DNA of 64,000 nucleotides from Verrucomicrobiota bacterium (GCA_025353105.1 JANXRG010000002.1:36714-100713); one strand, 5' to 3'; numbered from the stretch's first letter, positions 37,948 through 47,553 are shown. Program-made: numbers and translations. Notes: generated from the sequence alone by a model not told the origin.

Positions 37948-38673
37948 TTACTTGATGCGCGCCACCGCAGCATTGCGCAACGGCGGCCCGGCCCGAGCTG
38001 CCGGCGGCGCCTGTAACGTGTAGCGCCAGATCATCCGGAAAAAACGCACGGCGTCGCGCGCCGGTCGAATGCTGCTGACCTCGTCGCGATACACGGTGGT
38101 GACCGGCACCGCGCCGATGCGCCCGCCCGCGCGCGAAACGCGGATCAACATCTCCGATTCGTAATCAAACGCGCTCGACTCGCAATCGAGCAGCGGCACG
38201 AGGCTGCGATGCACCAGGCGAAAGCCGCATTGCGAATCCGGGATGCGCTGGCCGCAGACCCGGCTCAATAGCCATGACATAAATCGATTCGTCAGCCGCC
38301 GCACCAGCGGCATCGACCGCGTGTCGCTCATGCGATTGCCAATCCACAACCGAATCGACTCGTCGACCTGCGCCGCCGCTACAAATTCATGGATCTCCTC
38401 GGGCCGATGCTGACCGTCACCATCGAGGATCATAATGTAATCAAAGCCACTGCGCGCGAGATGACGCAGTCCCGATTTGATGGCCGCCCCCTTGCCTCGA
38501 TTGCGGTCGTGCAACAGGACTTCGGCCCCGGCTTCAAGGGCGAGCGGACCGGTCGCATCGCCAGAACCGTCATCCACCACGAGCACAAACCCCACCGCCG
38601 ACGCGGTCCGCCGCACGACATCGGCGATGTAACGTTCTTCTCGGTAGGCGGGGATGAGGGCGGCAACTTCCAT
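37948..38673 (-). CDS. Family 2 glycosyltransferase (dolichol-phosphate mannose synthase-like)
   Basis: The 241-residue protein has a GT-A fold: ALIPAYREERYIADVV at the start, VVDDGSGD (DDGS 34-37), NRGKGAAIKSGLRH and the metal-binding DGDGQH (84-89). DSQCGFRLVHRSL and DYESEMLIRVSRAG follow, as in DPM1-like enzymes that move a sugar to a polyprenyl phosphate. There is no transmembrane domain at the C-terminus, only a basic tail. It is 67 bases downstream of lipA on the same strand. The sugar and acceptor are unknown. Confidence 0.88.
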   Translation of the reverse strand: MEVAALIPAYREERYIADVVRRTASAVGFVLVVDDGSGDATGPLALEAGAEVLLHDRNRGKGAAIKSGLRHLARSGFDYIMILDGDGQHRPEEIHEFVAAAQVDESIRLWIGNRMSDTRSMPLVRRLTNRFMSWLLSRVCGQRIPDSQCGFRLVHRSLVPLLDCESSAFDYESEMLIRVSRAGGRIGAVPVTTVYRDEVSSIRPARDAVRFFRMIWRYTLQAPPAARAGPPLRNAAVARIK

Positions 38674-38740
38674 GGCTCGGAAACATCAGGAGACATGTTT
38701 CATGTACCTAGTTTCGTGCCAACCCCGTCCGGAAACGGAC

Positions 38741-39637
38741 TCAGGATGGTTTCCGGAGCGGATGGAAATCAGCCGCGTGATACGAGCTGCGCACCAGCGG
38801 GCCGGATGCCACGTACGCAAATCCCTTTTCGCGCGCCACCGCGCCGTACCGGTCGAAATCCGCGGGCTCGATGTACGCCACCACGGGCAGATGATTCGGC
38901 GTCGGCCGCAGATACTGGCCCAACGTGAGCACCTGTACACCCACGCCCCGCAAATCATCCATCGCCTGGAATAATTCCTCCCCCGTTTCGCCGAGCCCAA
39001 GCATCAGCCCGCTCTTCGTCACCAAGTCCGCACGCATCTCCTTCACGAGCGCCAGCATCGCGAGCGACGTGCGATATTTCGCGCGCGAACGCACCAAGGG
39101 CGTGAGGCGTTCGACCGTCTCGAGGTTGTGGTTGAAGATGTCCGGGTTGGCCGTCAGCACGGTCTGGATGGCGTCGCGCTGCGCATGAAAATCCGGCGTC
39201 AGAATCTCGACGATGACCCCCGGCACCGCGGCCTTCAACGCCAGCACCGTGCGGCGAAAATGATCCGCTCCGCCATCGGCGAGGTCGTCGCGCGCCACCG
39301 CCGTGATGACGACGTGCTTGAGCTTCATCCGCTTCACGGCCTCGGCGACGCGCGCCGGTTCGTCGTCCTCGAGCGCGAACGGCTTGGCTGTCGTCACCGC
39401 GCAAAATCCGCAGGCCCGCGTGCACCGGTCGCCTGCGATCATAAACGTGGCCGTACCTCCGCTCCAGCATTCCCAACGGTTCGGGCACTGCGCGCTCTCG
39501 CACACGGTGTGCAGTTTCAGGTCTGAAATCAGGGCCTTCGTCGAGAAAAAGACCGGGTTCGAGGGCAGGCGCACCTTGATCCACTCAGGCTTGCGGTCCT
39601 GGTGCAGTTGGGGATCGATTTTGGGACGGCTCGACAC
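38741..39637 (-). CDS. lipA: Lipoyl synthase
   Basis: LipA inserts two sulfur atoms into protein-bound octanoyl groups to form lipoate. The 298-residue radical-SAM protein has the auxiliary cluster cysteines C46, C51 and C57 (VCESAQCPNRWEC), the radical-SAM CxxxCxxC C72, C76 and C79 (CTRACGFC), and the conserved C-terminal serine motif GPLVRSSYHA. FNHNLETVERLTP is also typical. Start at ATG 39637. lipB is not in the window. Confidence 0.96.
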   Translation of the reverse strand: MSSRPKIDPQLHQDRKPEWIKVRLPSNPVFFSTKALISDLKLHTVCESAQCPNRWECWSGGTATFMIAGDRCTRACGFCAVTTAKPFALEDDEPARVAEAVKRMKLKHVVITAVARDDLADGGADHFRRTVLALKAAVPGVIVEILTPDFHAQRDAIQTVLTANPDIFNHNLETVERLTPLVRSRAKYRTSLAMLALVKEMRADLVTKSGLMLGLGETGEELFQAMDDLRGVGVQVLTLGQYLRPTPNHLPVVAYIEPADFDRYGAVAREKGFAYVASGPLVRSSYHAADFHPLRKPS

Positions 39638-39731
39638 GGGGTGAACGATGCATTCGCCAGCCGCGGAAGCAACTACGTTCCGAATGGGTGACGCCGTGCA
39701 ACCCGCCGCTCGAATCGTGGTTTAATGAGGG

Positions 39732-41246
39732 ATGCTCAATCCCCTGCCGCCAGCCAAATGGGACCGCGCGAAGGCCGCCCACTTGCTCAACCGCGCCGCG
39801 TTCGGTGGAACGCCGGCACAAATTGACGCGGTGCAGAAGTCGGGCCTCGCCACCGCCGTGCGAAACCTGGTCGATGGACCGAGCCAACCGGTGGCAGCCG
39901 TCCCCCCACCCTGGGCGGCGCCCAAGGATCTCCAGGTCCGACGCGACAGCGTGCAGGACATCGCGGCGCTCAGCGCCGACCCGGGCACGCGCAAGCAGAT
40001 CGAGCAGCAGTTCCGCAAGGATGTCCGGCGCGAGGAAGTCGGCCAAATCCGCGACCTCGGGGTGTGGTGGCTACAGCGCATGCGCACGTCGCCCGACGCG
40101 CTCCAGGAGAAGCTGACTCTTTTCTGGCACGGCCACTTCGCGACCAGCGTGCAGAAAGTGCGCGACGCCTATTATATGTGGCAACAGAACGCCACGTTGC
40201 GCCGTTACGCGCGGGGCCACTTCGGGGCGCTGGTGAAGGCCATCTCGCGCGACCCCGCGATGGTCATCTGGCTCGATCTGCGCGACAGCCACGACGCGCA
40301 CCCGAACGAAAATTTCGCGCGAGAGTTGATGGAGTTGTTCACGCTCGGCGAAGGGCATTACACGGAGCGCGATGTCGCCGCCGGAGCGCGCGCGTTCACG
40401 GGATATCGCCTCAATCCCCGCGACCAGACCTTCCGGTACGCGGCCCGCGAGGCCGATCTCGGCGAGAAGGAAATCTTCGGGCAGAAAGGAAACTTCGCCG
40501 GGGACGCCGTCATCGATTTGATCCTGCAGAAACCGGAATGCGCGAAGTTTCTGGCAAAGAAACTGTGGGAATTCTTCGCCTACCAGGATCCTGAGCCGGA
40601 GATCATCGCGCGGCTGGCTGAAGTGATCCGACTGTGCGACTACGAGATGCGACCGGTACTGATGAAGGTCTTCAGCAGCGAGGAGTTTTTTTCCGAGCGC
40701 GCGATGCGCACGCAGATCAAGAGTCCCGTGCAGTGGCTCGTGCAAAACGCGCGGATCTTTGAGACCGATTTTCCGCCGCCCTATGTGCTCTTCTTTGCCA
40801 TGCGGCAGCTCGGCCAGATGCTCTTCAATCCGCCGAGCGTGAAGGGATGGGACGGAGGCAAGGCTTGGATCAGCACGTCCACCCTGCTGGCGCGCTACAA
40901 CCTCGCCGGTTTGCTGGTCGAGAGCGCCGGGCCGGACCTGATGATCGGCATCCAGAAATCCGTGCGTGACCTTGGTTTTGATCCGATGAACGACGCCGCG
41001 CCAAGCGTGCGCATGCCGGATGCCGGCCCGCTCGACGTCGCGAAAATCGCGCCGGCGGCCTTGCGCGCGGAACCGGAGAAGCTGGTCGACGCGTTGGTTC
41101 TGCGGCTTTTTCAGGCGCCGCTGGTGGGACGGTCCCGGGACGCCTTCCTGGAATATCTCCGCGCCAAGGCGCAGCCCGCCAACGACGAGGCCGTTCGCGG
41201 TCTCCTGCACCTCATGATGAGCACGCCACAATTCCAACTTTGCTGA
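39732..41246 (+). CDS. DUF1800 family protein
   Basis: The 504-residue protein shows the DUF1800 pattern: AHLLNRAAFGGTPAQIDAV at the start, KLTLFWHGHFATS, then HPNENFARELMELFTLGEGH, VAAGARAFTGYRLN, and late FNPPSVKGWDGGKAWIST. The family nearly always occurs next to a DUF1501 protein, as here, where the gap is three bases. The function is unknown; proteins like this are common in Planctomycetota and Verrucomicrobiota. I see no clear signal peptide. The two genes must be one operon. Confidence 0.92.
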   Translation: MLNPLPPAKWDRAKAAHLLNRAAFGGTPAQIDAVQKSGLATAVRNLVDGPSQPVAAVPPPWAAPKDLQVRRDSVQDIAALSADPGTRKQIEQQFRKDVRREEVGQIRDLGVWWLQRMRTSPDALQEKLTLFWHGHFATSVQKVRDAYYMWQQNATLRRYARGHFGALVKAISRDPAMVIWLDLRDSHDAHPNENFARELMELFTLGEGHYTERDVAAGARAFTGYRLNPRDQTFRYAAREADLGEKEIFGQKGNFAGDAVIDLILQKPECAKFLAKKLWEFFAYQDPEPEIIARLAEVIRLCDYEMRPVLMKVFSSEEFFSERAMRTQIKSPVQWLVQNARIFETDFPPPYVLFFAMRQLGQMLFNPPSVKGWDGGKAWISTSTLLARYNLAGLLVESAGPDLMIGIQKSVRDLGFDPMNDAAPSVRMPDAGPLDVAKIAPAALRAEPEKLVDALVLRLFQAPLVGRSRDAFLEYLRAKAQPANDEAVRGLLHLMMSTPQFQLC

Positions 41247-41249
41247 TTT

Positions 41250-42623
41250 ATGGACGACCATCCCTCGACGGACACCCCCGGCACGTTGCAAACGCGCCGC
41301 GCCTTTCTTCGCACTTCAATGCTCGGCGCAGCCGCGGCATGGACGCTGCCGGTCTTCATCGACAAGACGTTTTTCACGCTCGACGCGCTCGCGGCGGACC
41401 GCGCGATTCAAACCCCGACCGGCAGGGACTCGACCATCCTCGTCGTGCTCCAGCTCGCGGGCGGCAACGACGGGTTGAACACCGTGATCCCGTTTGCGGA
41501 CGACGCGTACCGCCGCGCCCGGCCGACGCTGGGATTCGCGCCGGACAAGGTGCTCAAGCTCAACGACCAGCTCGGACTGAATCCCGCGCTCGGCCCGCTC
41601 CACGCGCTCTACGACGAGGGTCATCTCGGCATCGTCCAAGGAGTCGGCTATCCCAATCCAAACCGCTCCCATTTCCGCTCGACGGAAATCTGGCAGACTG
41701 CGTCGGACGCGAATGAAAACCGCGCGTACGGCTGGCTCGGCAATTACTTCGACAGTTGTTGCCAGGGCGCGGACCCCACCGTGGGTGTCGCGATCGGCGG
41801 CACTTCCCCCCAGGCATTCGCGTCAAAGACACCCACTGGAGTCTGCTTTGCGCGGCCGGAGCAATATCGCTGGGTCAACTACGAGAAGACGAACGGCAAG
41901 ATGGGTGCATCGGAGTACTTTTTCCGGCAACTGAACCAACCCGAGGACGTGTCCGCAGATATCGCGTCCATGTTCACCGGCGGAGCCGAGACAACCGGGG
42001 GCGGCAGCGTCGAGGCGATCGGCGGCGCCGTCCGCAACGGCGGCAATCCGCTCGATTTTCTGGAGCGCACCGCCCTCGACGCGCAGGTTAGTTCCGACCG
42101 CGTGATCGCCATCGCGCGGAAGACAAAGCCCTTGGTGAAGTACCCCGCCGGAAGATTGAGCGAGAGCCTGAGTCTGGTCGGACGCATGATCGCGGGCGGC
42201 CTGCCGACGCGCGTATATTACGTGAGCCTCGGCGGATTCGACACCCACCAAAACCAGCTTCCGGCGCACGAACGCTTGATGACGGAACTCGGCGCGGCCT
42301 TGGGCGCGTTTGCGGCGGACCTCAAGGCGCAGGGAAATTTCGAGCGGGTGATGACAATGACGTTCAGCGAATTCGGCCGGCGCGTGGAGCAGAACGCGAG
42401 CGGCGGCACGGATCACGGCGCGGCCGCACCGATGTTTGTCCTGGGCGGACGCACCAAGCCGGGATTACACGGAAAGTCGCCGAGCCTCACGCAACTGTTT
42501 CAGGGCGACCTCGTCCACACGGTCGACTTCCGCTCGGTTTACGCCGGCGTCCTCGAAGAATGGCTGGGCGTGCCGAGCCAACCGGTGCTGGGCAGAAAAT
42601 TCAATCCGCTCGCGCTGGTTTGA
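41250..42623 (+). CDS. DUF1501 family protein, probable Tat substrate
   Basis: The 457-residue protein begins with a twin-arginine signal, TRRAFLRTSMLGAAAAWTLP (RR at 16-17), so it is probably exported folded. The mature part has the DUF1501 motifs VVLQLAGGNDGLNTVIPFAD, HFRSTEIWQTA, YVSLGGFDTHQNQLPAHERL and TFSEFGRRVEQNASGGTDHG, which belong to the alkaline phosphatase/sulfatase-like fold. Enzymatic activity is unproved. It is the partner of the DUF1800 gene. Its last 23 bases overlap the end of the CHASE2 gene on the other strand. Confidence 0.92.
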   Translation: MDDHPSTDTPGTLQTRRAFLRTSMLGAAAAWTLPVFIDKTFFTLDALAADRAIQTPTGRDSTILVVLQLAGGNDGLNTVIPFADDAYRRARPTLGFAPDKVLKLNDQLGLNPALGPLHALYDEGHLGIVQGVGYPNPNRSHFRSTEIWQTASDANENRAYGWLGNYFDSCCQGADPTVGVAIGGTSPQAFASKTPTGVCFARPEQYRWVNYEKTNGKMGASEYFFRQLNQPEDVSADIASMFTGGAETTGGGSVEAIGGAVRNGGNPLDFLERTALDAQVSSDRVIAIARKTKPLVKYPAGRLSESLSLVGRMIAGGLPTRVYYVSLGGFDTHQNQLPAHERLMTELGAALGAFAADLKAQGNFERVMTMTFSEFGRRVEQNASGGTDHGAAAPMFVLGGRTKPGLHGKSPSLTQLFQGDLVHTVDFRSVYAGVLEEWLGVPSQPVLGRKFNPLALV

Positions 42624-43854
42624 CAACCTCTTCGTCGACCGCGAGCAGCCGGAGAATCGCCGCGCCCAGCAACACGCCACACGGCATCGCCATCGGCAGC
42701 CACCAGCGCAGGCGATCGTACGCGATCCAGGCGATCACCGCGTAGAGCAGGAGCGCCGCGACCGCGAGCAACACCCCACCCAGACGGATGCGCGTGTGCA
42801 ACCACGTCCCAAACACCACCAGTGCGGCCAGCAGCAGCCATTGACCGCCGGTGGGCACGCGCCGGATGAAATCGCGCCGCTGGATCGACGCCAGCGCGGC
42901 GGCGCTCCAATCGATCGGCGCCCGCGGTTCGATGCGGCCCTCGGCCGTCGAAGCCAACACGGATTTGTCCGTGCGTCCAAGCAGGGTGATTCCGCCGGCG
43001 GAAGGCGCCTCGAGATTGAGCCGGTCATTCGGCACGGCCTTCGCGCCCTGCTCGGCGATCAGCAAAAGGTCATCGAAGCCGAGGCGCGAGACGCGCGCGG
43101 GCGACCACGGATCCACGAGCATGAAACCCGCCCCGTTGATCGGGATGCGGCGGCCATCCCCGAGGTCGATGTGCGAACCGAGGCGGACCTTGATCTCGCC
43201 CGGCGTGACTTTTAGCCAGAGCAGCGCCGCCTGAAGCGTGAACGTCGGTAGCACCTGCCCGCGGTACCGAACGAGCAAGGGAACCGCGGGCGGAACCTCG
43301 CGGACCGCGACGGTCGGGCCCAGCGAGGCCAACGCCTGCAAATCGCGCGTCGGCCGCGCGATCAATTCATCCGCGACGGGAAGGTTGGCCACGTTGCCGG
43401 TGACATCGCGCAATCCCTCGGGGAGGACTCCGGCATCATCGCCCTCCCGGCGGCCGCTGTTTGCGGTCACCACCCCGAGCACCAACTTCGGGAATTGCAG
43501 CGCGCGGTTTGCCAACATCCGCTCCGCCTCGGCCTGCGGGCGTGCCCAGCTCAGCACGGGTTCGATCCCGACGACGGCGGGCCGCAGCTCCTCCAGGGCT
43601 TGCAAGAATAACGCGTAGTCGAGCGCAGGCAGCGGCCACTTGTTCCGCCCCGCAAGGACAGCGTCATTAATTTCCACCACCGTTACGGATGCGGGGCCCT
43701 TGGGATATCGAGCCTGGTCCCGGTGCGCGGCAACCCAATTCAGCCAGCTGAAATCGACGGTCTCCACGGCCCCGCCTTCGCGTCCGCTCTCGGCCATCAG
43801 CAGCGCACCGAGCAGCAACAACACCAAAAATGGCCAGCGGGCGAATCGCGTCAC
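42601..43854 (-). CDS. CHASE2 sensor-domain protein without an output domain
   Basis: The protein has an N-terminal transmembrane helix (RWPFLVLLLLGALLMA), an extracytoplasmic CHASE2 domain (about 30-320, VTVVEINDAVLAGRNKWPLP, AVVGIEPVLSW, GGITLLGRTDKSV) and three C-terminal helices (WLLLAALVVFGTWLHTRI and following). In most CHASE2 proteins a kinase or cyclase follows; here the protein ends after the helices, so any output must come from another protein. I start it at GTG 43854; the TTG at 43872 is also possible. It is convergent with and overlaps the DUF1501 gene. Confidence 0.78.
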   Translation of the reverse strand: MTRFARWPFLVLLLLGALLMAESGREGGAVETVDFSWLNWVAAHRDQARYPKGPASVTVVEINDAVLAGRNKWPLPALDYALFLQALEELRPAVVGIEPVLSWARPQAEAERMLANRALQFPKLVLGVVTANSGRREGDDAGVLPEGLRDVTGNVANLPVADELIARPTRDLQALASLGPTVAVREVPPAVPLLVRYRGQVLPTFTLQAALLWLKVTPGEIKVRLGSHIDLGDGRRIPINGAGFMLVDPWSPARVSRLGFDDLLLIAEQGAKAVPNDRLNLEAPSAGGITLLGRTDKSVLASTAEGRIEPRAPIDWSAAALASIQRRDFIRRVPTGGQWLLLAALVVFGTWLHTRIRLGGVLLAVAALLLYAVIAWIAYDRLRWWLPMAMPCGVLLGAAILRLLAVDEEVVKPARAD

Positions 43855-43908
43855 GCCCGCACTTAGCCACAAAGCACGGGCGAGGAAACCCCGATGTGCG
43901 GATTTGCG

Positions 43909-44643
43909 TCACGCTCCGCGGCGCCGTGCCGCCCAGACCTCCTCGCTGGAGATTTCGTGGAGGACACTCAGCGCGCGAGTGCCAATCGCCGCAATGCGTT
44001 GAAGGAGAACGAGTCGATCCGCCGGCCGGCACGGCTGAATCGTCGGCCGCTGCACCAATTCCAGCGCCCGGCCGCGGCGAACCAGCAACCCCCAGCCCAC
44101 GGGCACCTCCGCGGGATCCACGATGTCCGGTTCGACCACGAGATAGAATAGGTTCGCGCAAAGGTAACGCACGATGGTCTCGAATTTCACGTGCCGGTAG
44201 AGCCGGCGCTGGAGCACGGTCATCTGCCCAAGCACACGGCGGTAGTTCGCGTGCTCCAGCCGCGAGAGATCCGGCGAATCAAAATCTGGAAAGAGCGAAT
44301 CGCCGCGGCGCAGCGACGGATAATGCACGCCCAACAGTCGCTCGAGCGTCTCGCGCCGAATCTGCAGGGCGGCGAGCTTTTTCTGCGTGGCCGCGGCGGA
44401 GCGCGAATCGATCAGGAAATCCGAGCGGGCCTGTTTGCATTCGAAGATGGCCGTCGTGCCGAGATCCGGGCCGACGACCGCGCGCGGTTGCGGTCCGGGC
44501 TTATACGCCGCGAGATCGGCCCGAAAGCGGCAGCGCGGGGGCATCACCTCGAACGCGCATGCGCGATAGCCCTCCTTCTGCGCCCAGAAGAGCGCGAGCT
44601 GCTTCAGCGCGCGATGCGCCGGGGATTCGCCGCTCGCTGCCAT
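43909..44643 (-). CDS. Uncharacterised protein with a PD-(D/E)XK nuclease-like motif
   Basis: The 244-residue protein has an N-terminal region with RFRADLAAY (D43) followed by TTAIFECKQARSDFLID (E68, K70), an order and spacing like the catalytic core of PD-(D/E)XK nucleases such as MmcB-like proteins. The rest is Arg/Leu-rich and mostly helical, with an aliphatic stretch FYLVVEPDIVDPAEVPVGWG that may be the next core strands. Function is inferred only from this motif. It is downstream of a 109-residue gene on the same strand, 15 bases away. Confidence 0.5.
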   Translation of the reverse strand: MAASGESPAHRALKQLALFWAQKEGYRACAFEVMPPRCRFRADLAAYKPGPQPRAVVGPDLGTTAIFECKQARSDFLIDSRSAAATQKKLAALQIRRETLERLLGVHYPSLRRGDSLFPDFDSPDLSRLEHANYRRVLGQMTVLQRRLYRHVKFETIVRYLCANLFYLVVEPDIVDPAEVPVGWGLLVRRGRALELVQRPTIQPCRPADRLVLLQRIAAIGTRALSVLHEISSEEVWAARRRGA

Positions 44644-44658
44644 CGGATCACGACTGAT

Positions 44659-44988
44659 TCAAATGAAGCTCGCGATCGCTTTCGGAACCGGAAACCGCTG
44701 GCCCGCGGCGAAATCGTCGTACAGCGCCTGCAACCACGGGCGATCGATCTCAACCTTTCCCGGCACGAAAAACGTCCCGTCCTTTTCCCGCTCAATCCGG
44801 TAGTCGAGCAACTTGATGGCGATCGTCTTTTCCTCGCCCAACGGCAACAGGATCGCGCGAATCTGCTTGGACGTGGTGTCGAGCTCGAACTCCTGGAGTT
44901 GGCCGTAACGGGCAAATTGACCATTGAAGAACGACTTGGCCGCCACCACCAGGAACGAGTCCTTTCCCTTCTTCAGAAAATTCTGCAT
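44659..44988 (-). CDS. Conserved-looking small protein of unknown function
   Basis: The 109-residue protein is soluble and alternates strands and helices: MQNFLKKGKDSFLVVAAKSF, GQLQEFELDTTSKQIRAILL, IKLLDYRIEREKDGTFFV and RPWLQALYDDFAAGQ. It resembles a small lipid-binding or START-like fold only in general character. It precedes the nuclease-like gene by 15 bases and is divergent from gltX. I do not recognise the family, but the codon use is that of a real gene. Confidence 0.6.
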   Translation of the reverse strand: MQNFLKKGKDSFLVVAAKSFFNGQFARYGQLQEFELDTTSKQIRAILLPLGEEKTIAIKLLDYRIEREKDGTFFVPGKVEIDRPWLQALYDDFAAGQRFPVPKAIASFI

Positions 44989-45073
44989 GGGGGCAACCTA
45001 CGCGACCCCGCGACGAGGGAAAGCCGCGGCCCAACGCATTGCGGGACCCCGCATTTCTGCTAATAGCCGCAGG

Positions 45074-46414
45074 ATGTCGAGCCGCTCCCCCGTCCGCGTC
45101 CGTTTTGCGCCGTCCCCCACCGGCTTCCTGCATGTGGGCGGCGCTCGCACGGCTCTCTTTAACTGGCTTTTCGCCCGCAAACACGGCGGCACGTTTGTCT
45201 TGCGCGTGGAGGATACCGACCAGTCGCGCAACACCGAGGAAGCCGTGCAGGTGATTTACGACGGCCTGCAGTGGCTCGGCCTCGAGTGGAACGAGGGCCC
45301 GCTCGTCGGTGGCGACCACGGTCCCTACTTCCAAAGCCAGCGTCACGCGATTTACGAGCGCTACCTCAAGCGGTTGCTGGACGGCGGGCATCTCTACGAC
45401 GACGCGGGTGCGACGCGCTTTCGTTCGCCGCGCCAGACCGTCGTGGTGGACGACGCCGTGTGCGGGCACATCGAATTCGACATGTCGAATCCGGCCACGC
45501 ATCCAGACATGACCATCCGCCGGCCAGATGGCTCGTGGATTTTCCATTTCGTCAACGTGGTGGACGACATCGAGATGAAGATCAGCCATGTGATTCGCGG
45601 CGAGGATCATCTCTCCAACACGCCCAAGCACGTCGAGCTTTACAATGTCCTCGGCGTAAAGCCGCCGGTCTTTGCGCACATTCCCCTCATCCTGAAACGC
45701 GATGGCAAGGGCAAGATGAGCAAGCGCGACGAAGGGTCGTCGGTGAACAGCTACAGGGAGGGCGGCTACGTCCCCGAGGCTGTGCGCAATTATCTCTGCC
45801 TGCTCGGCTGGTCGCCAAAGGACAACCGCGAGAAGCTCGACATCGAGGAGGTCGTGCAGCTTTTCGACCTCGACAAGATCAACCGCCGCAATGCCGCGTT
45901 CGATTTGGATAAGTGTTTCTGGCTCAACGGCCAGTACATCGCGCAAATGCCGATGTCGCGTTTCCGCGAGCTTTGCGTGCCGGTCCTCCAGGCGGACGGC
46001 ATTCTCTTTGAAGCGCTCGGCGAAGCGCATCTCGAAAACGTGCTCGGCCTGGTGAAGGAAAAGATCAAGTTGATCACGGAAGTCGGACCATGGACGCGTC
46101 CGCTTTTCACCGAAGATTTTCCCTTCGACGACACCGCGGTGGAAAAGACGCTCAAGCCCGCCGGCACAGCCGCGCGCCTGCGCGAACTGGCGTCGAAGCT
46201 GAATCGGGTGACCGATTGGAGCCACGATCCGATCGAGGCGGCATTCAAGGAACTCGCGGCCGCGGCCGGCGTGAAGCCCGCACTCTACATTCACCCTGCC
46301 CGGATTGCCCTGAGCGGACGCGCGGTCGGCCCGGGCCTCTATCAAATGATGATCGTCCTCGGTAAGGATCGCGTGCTTGCGCGTCTCGAAAAAGCCGCCG
46401 CTATGGCGGGGTGA
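45074..46414 (+). CDS. gltX: Glutamate--tRNA ligase
   Basis: GltX charges tRNA-Glu and is also needed for tetrapyrrole synthesis in bacteria that use the C5 route. The 446-residue class I synthetase has RFAPSPTGFLHVGGART (HIGH-type motif at 20-23), LRVEDTDQSR, and KGKMSKRDEGSS (KMSKR at about 214-218), then a helical anticodon-binding domain. It is slightly shorter than the usual 465-490 residues. I start it at ATG 45074, with agg just upstream; the longer frame is not conserved. Whether it also charges tRNA-Gln cannot be told. Confidence 0.95.
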   Translation: MSSRSPVRVRFAPSPTGFLHVGGARTALFNWLFARKHGGTFVLRVEDTDQSRNTEEAVQVIYDGLQWLGLEWNEGPLVGGDHGPYFQSQRHAIYERYLKRLLDGGHLYDDAGATRFRSPRQTVVVDDAVCGHIEFDMSNPATHPDMTIRRPDGSWIFHFVNVVDDIEMKISHVIRGEDHLSNTPKHVELYNVLGVKPPVFAHIPLILKRDGKGKMSKRDEGSSVNSYREGGYVPEAVRNYLCLLGWSPKDNREKLDIEEVVQLFDLDKINRRNAAFDLDKCFWLNGQYIAQMPMSRFRELCVPVLQADGILFEALGEAHLENVLGLVKEKIKLITEVGPWTRPLFTEDFPFDDTAVEKTLKPAGTAARLRELASKLNRVTDWSHDPIEAAFKELAAAAGVKPALYIHPARIALSGRAVGPGLYQMMIVLGKDRVLARLEKAAAMAG

Positions 46415-46497
46415 AGGACTCGCCGCGGGCTCATCTCAACCAAGAAACTTCATTTCGTAAATTCGGAAAATATGGGAAATTTAGTTCCTCTTCGCTG

Positions 46498-47439
46498 ATG
46501 TCCGAGCCGCGCGAAATCTACACCCTCGCGGATCTGCGCAACTGGCCGGAGGCGACCGCCGGTCTCCCGCGACCGCTGAAGCTTGCGGTCATCGGCGATC
46601 CCATCGCGCATTCGGCGTCACCGCCCATGCAAAATGCGGCGCTCGAAAATCGCAAGGTCGACGCGGTCTACACGCGCCTGCACATCCGCGCCGACGAACT
46701 CGCCGAGGCTATCCGGCTCATGCGCGAACACGGATTTCTCGGCGCGAATCTCACGATCCCCCACAAACTCGCCGTCCTGCCGCTGGTCGATGAACTGAGC
46801 GCTGGCGCGCGGCAGCTTGGCGCCGTGAACACTTTGCTTTTCGAACCCGGTCGCGTGCGCGGGTTCAATACCGACGGGCCGGGTTTTGTCCGCGCGCTGC
46901 GGGCGGAATTTGGGGTCGATCTCCACGATCTCCGTGTTCTCGTCATCGGCGCCGGCGGCGGGGCGGGGCGGGCCCTCGCCGCCCAGTGTGTTGATTCCAA
47001 ATGCGAGCGCCTTGTGCTCGTGAATCGCGATGTCTCAAAGGCGCAGTCGGTGGTCCACGCCCTGGCGCCGCGTTTTCTCGACGGCACGCGCTTGCTCGGG
47101 CCGGTCGAGCGCTTGAAGGCCATCGCGTTCGAGGACGACGCCATCGCGGCCGAATTGGAAAACACGGATTTGATCGTGAACTGCACGCCGTTGGGTTTGC
47201 GGAACACCGATTCACTCCCGCTGACGCCGCGACTTTTGCGGGCGCATCATCTGGTTTTCGACACGGTCTATTTCGGCGGCGGCAGTCCGACCCGCCTTGA
47301 ATCCGCCGCGCGCGAGGCTGGAGCCCGCGCGGTGAGCGGCCACGCGCTGTTGTTGCACCAGGGTGCGCTGGCCTTTGAGATTTGGTGCAATCAGCCCGCC
47401 CCGCTCGAAGTGATGCGCGCGGCGTTGGCGAAGGTGTAG
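46498..47439 (+). CDS. aroE: Shikimate dehydrogenase
   Basis: AroE reduces 3-dehydroshikimate to shikimate with NADPH in aromatic amino acid synthesis. The protein has KLAVIGDPIAHSASPPMQNA (shikimate-binding serines), catalytic K90 in LTIPHKLAVLPLVDE, FNTDGPGFVRAL with the second catalytic Asp, the NADP-binding VIGAGGGAGRALAA, and NCTPLGL. I start it at ATG 46498 (MSEPREIY). It is about 40 residues longer than E. coli AroE because of an N-terminal extension. It follows gltX by 83 bases. Confidence 0.93.
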   Translation: MSEPREIYTLADLRNWPEATAGLPRPLKLAVIGDPIAHSASPPMQNAALENRKVDAVYTRLHIRADELAEAIRLMREHGFLGANLTIPHKLAVLPLVDELSAGARQLGAVNTLLFEPGRVRGFNTDGPGFVRALRAEFGVDLHDLRVLVIGAGGGAGRALAAQCVDSKCERLVLVNRDVSKAQSVVHALAPRFLDGTRLLGPVERLKAIAFEDDAIAAELENTDLIVNCTPLGLRNTDSLPLTPRLLRAHHLVFDTVYFGGGSPTRLESAAREAGARAVSGHALLLHQGALAFEIWCNQPAPLEVMRAALAKV

Positions 47440-47553
47440 GACGAGGCGCGATGGTCGCCGGGGTCGCTGACCCAAGGGCTGACATAAACTTACCTCCGCG
47501 AGGGATTCTGCGTTCCAATATGCTGGTCCCTTTCTCCCCTGCCTTGGTTCAAC

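Noticed and set aside
44792..46345. A 517-codon minus-strand frame across gltX
   Set aside because: It is opposite a complete gltX and has no domain resemblance.
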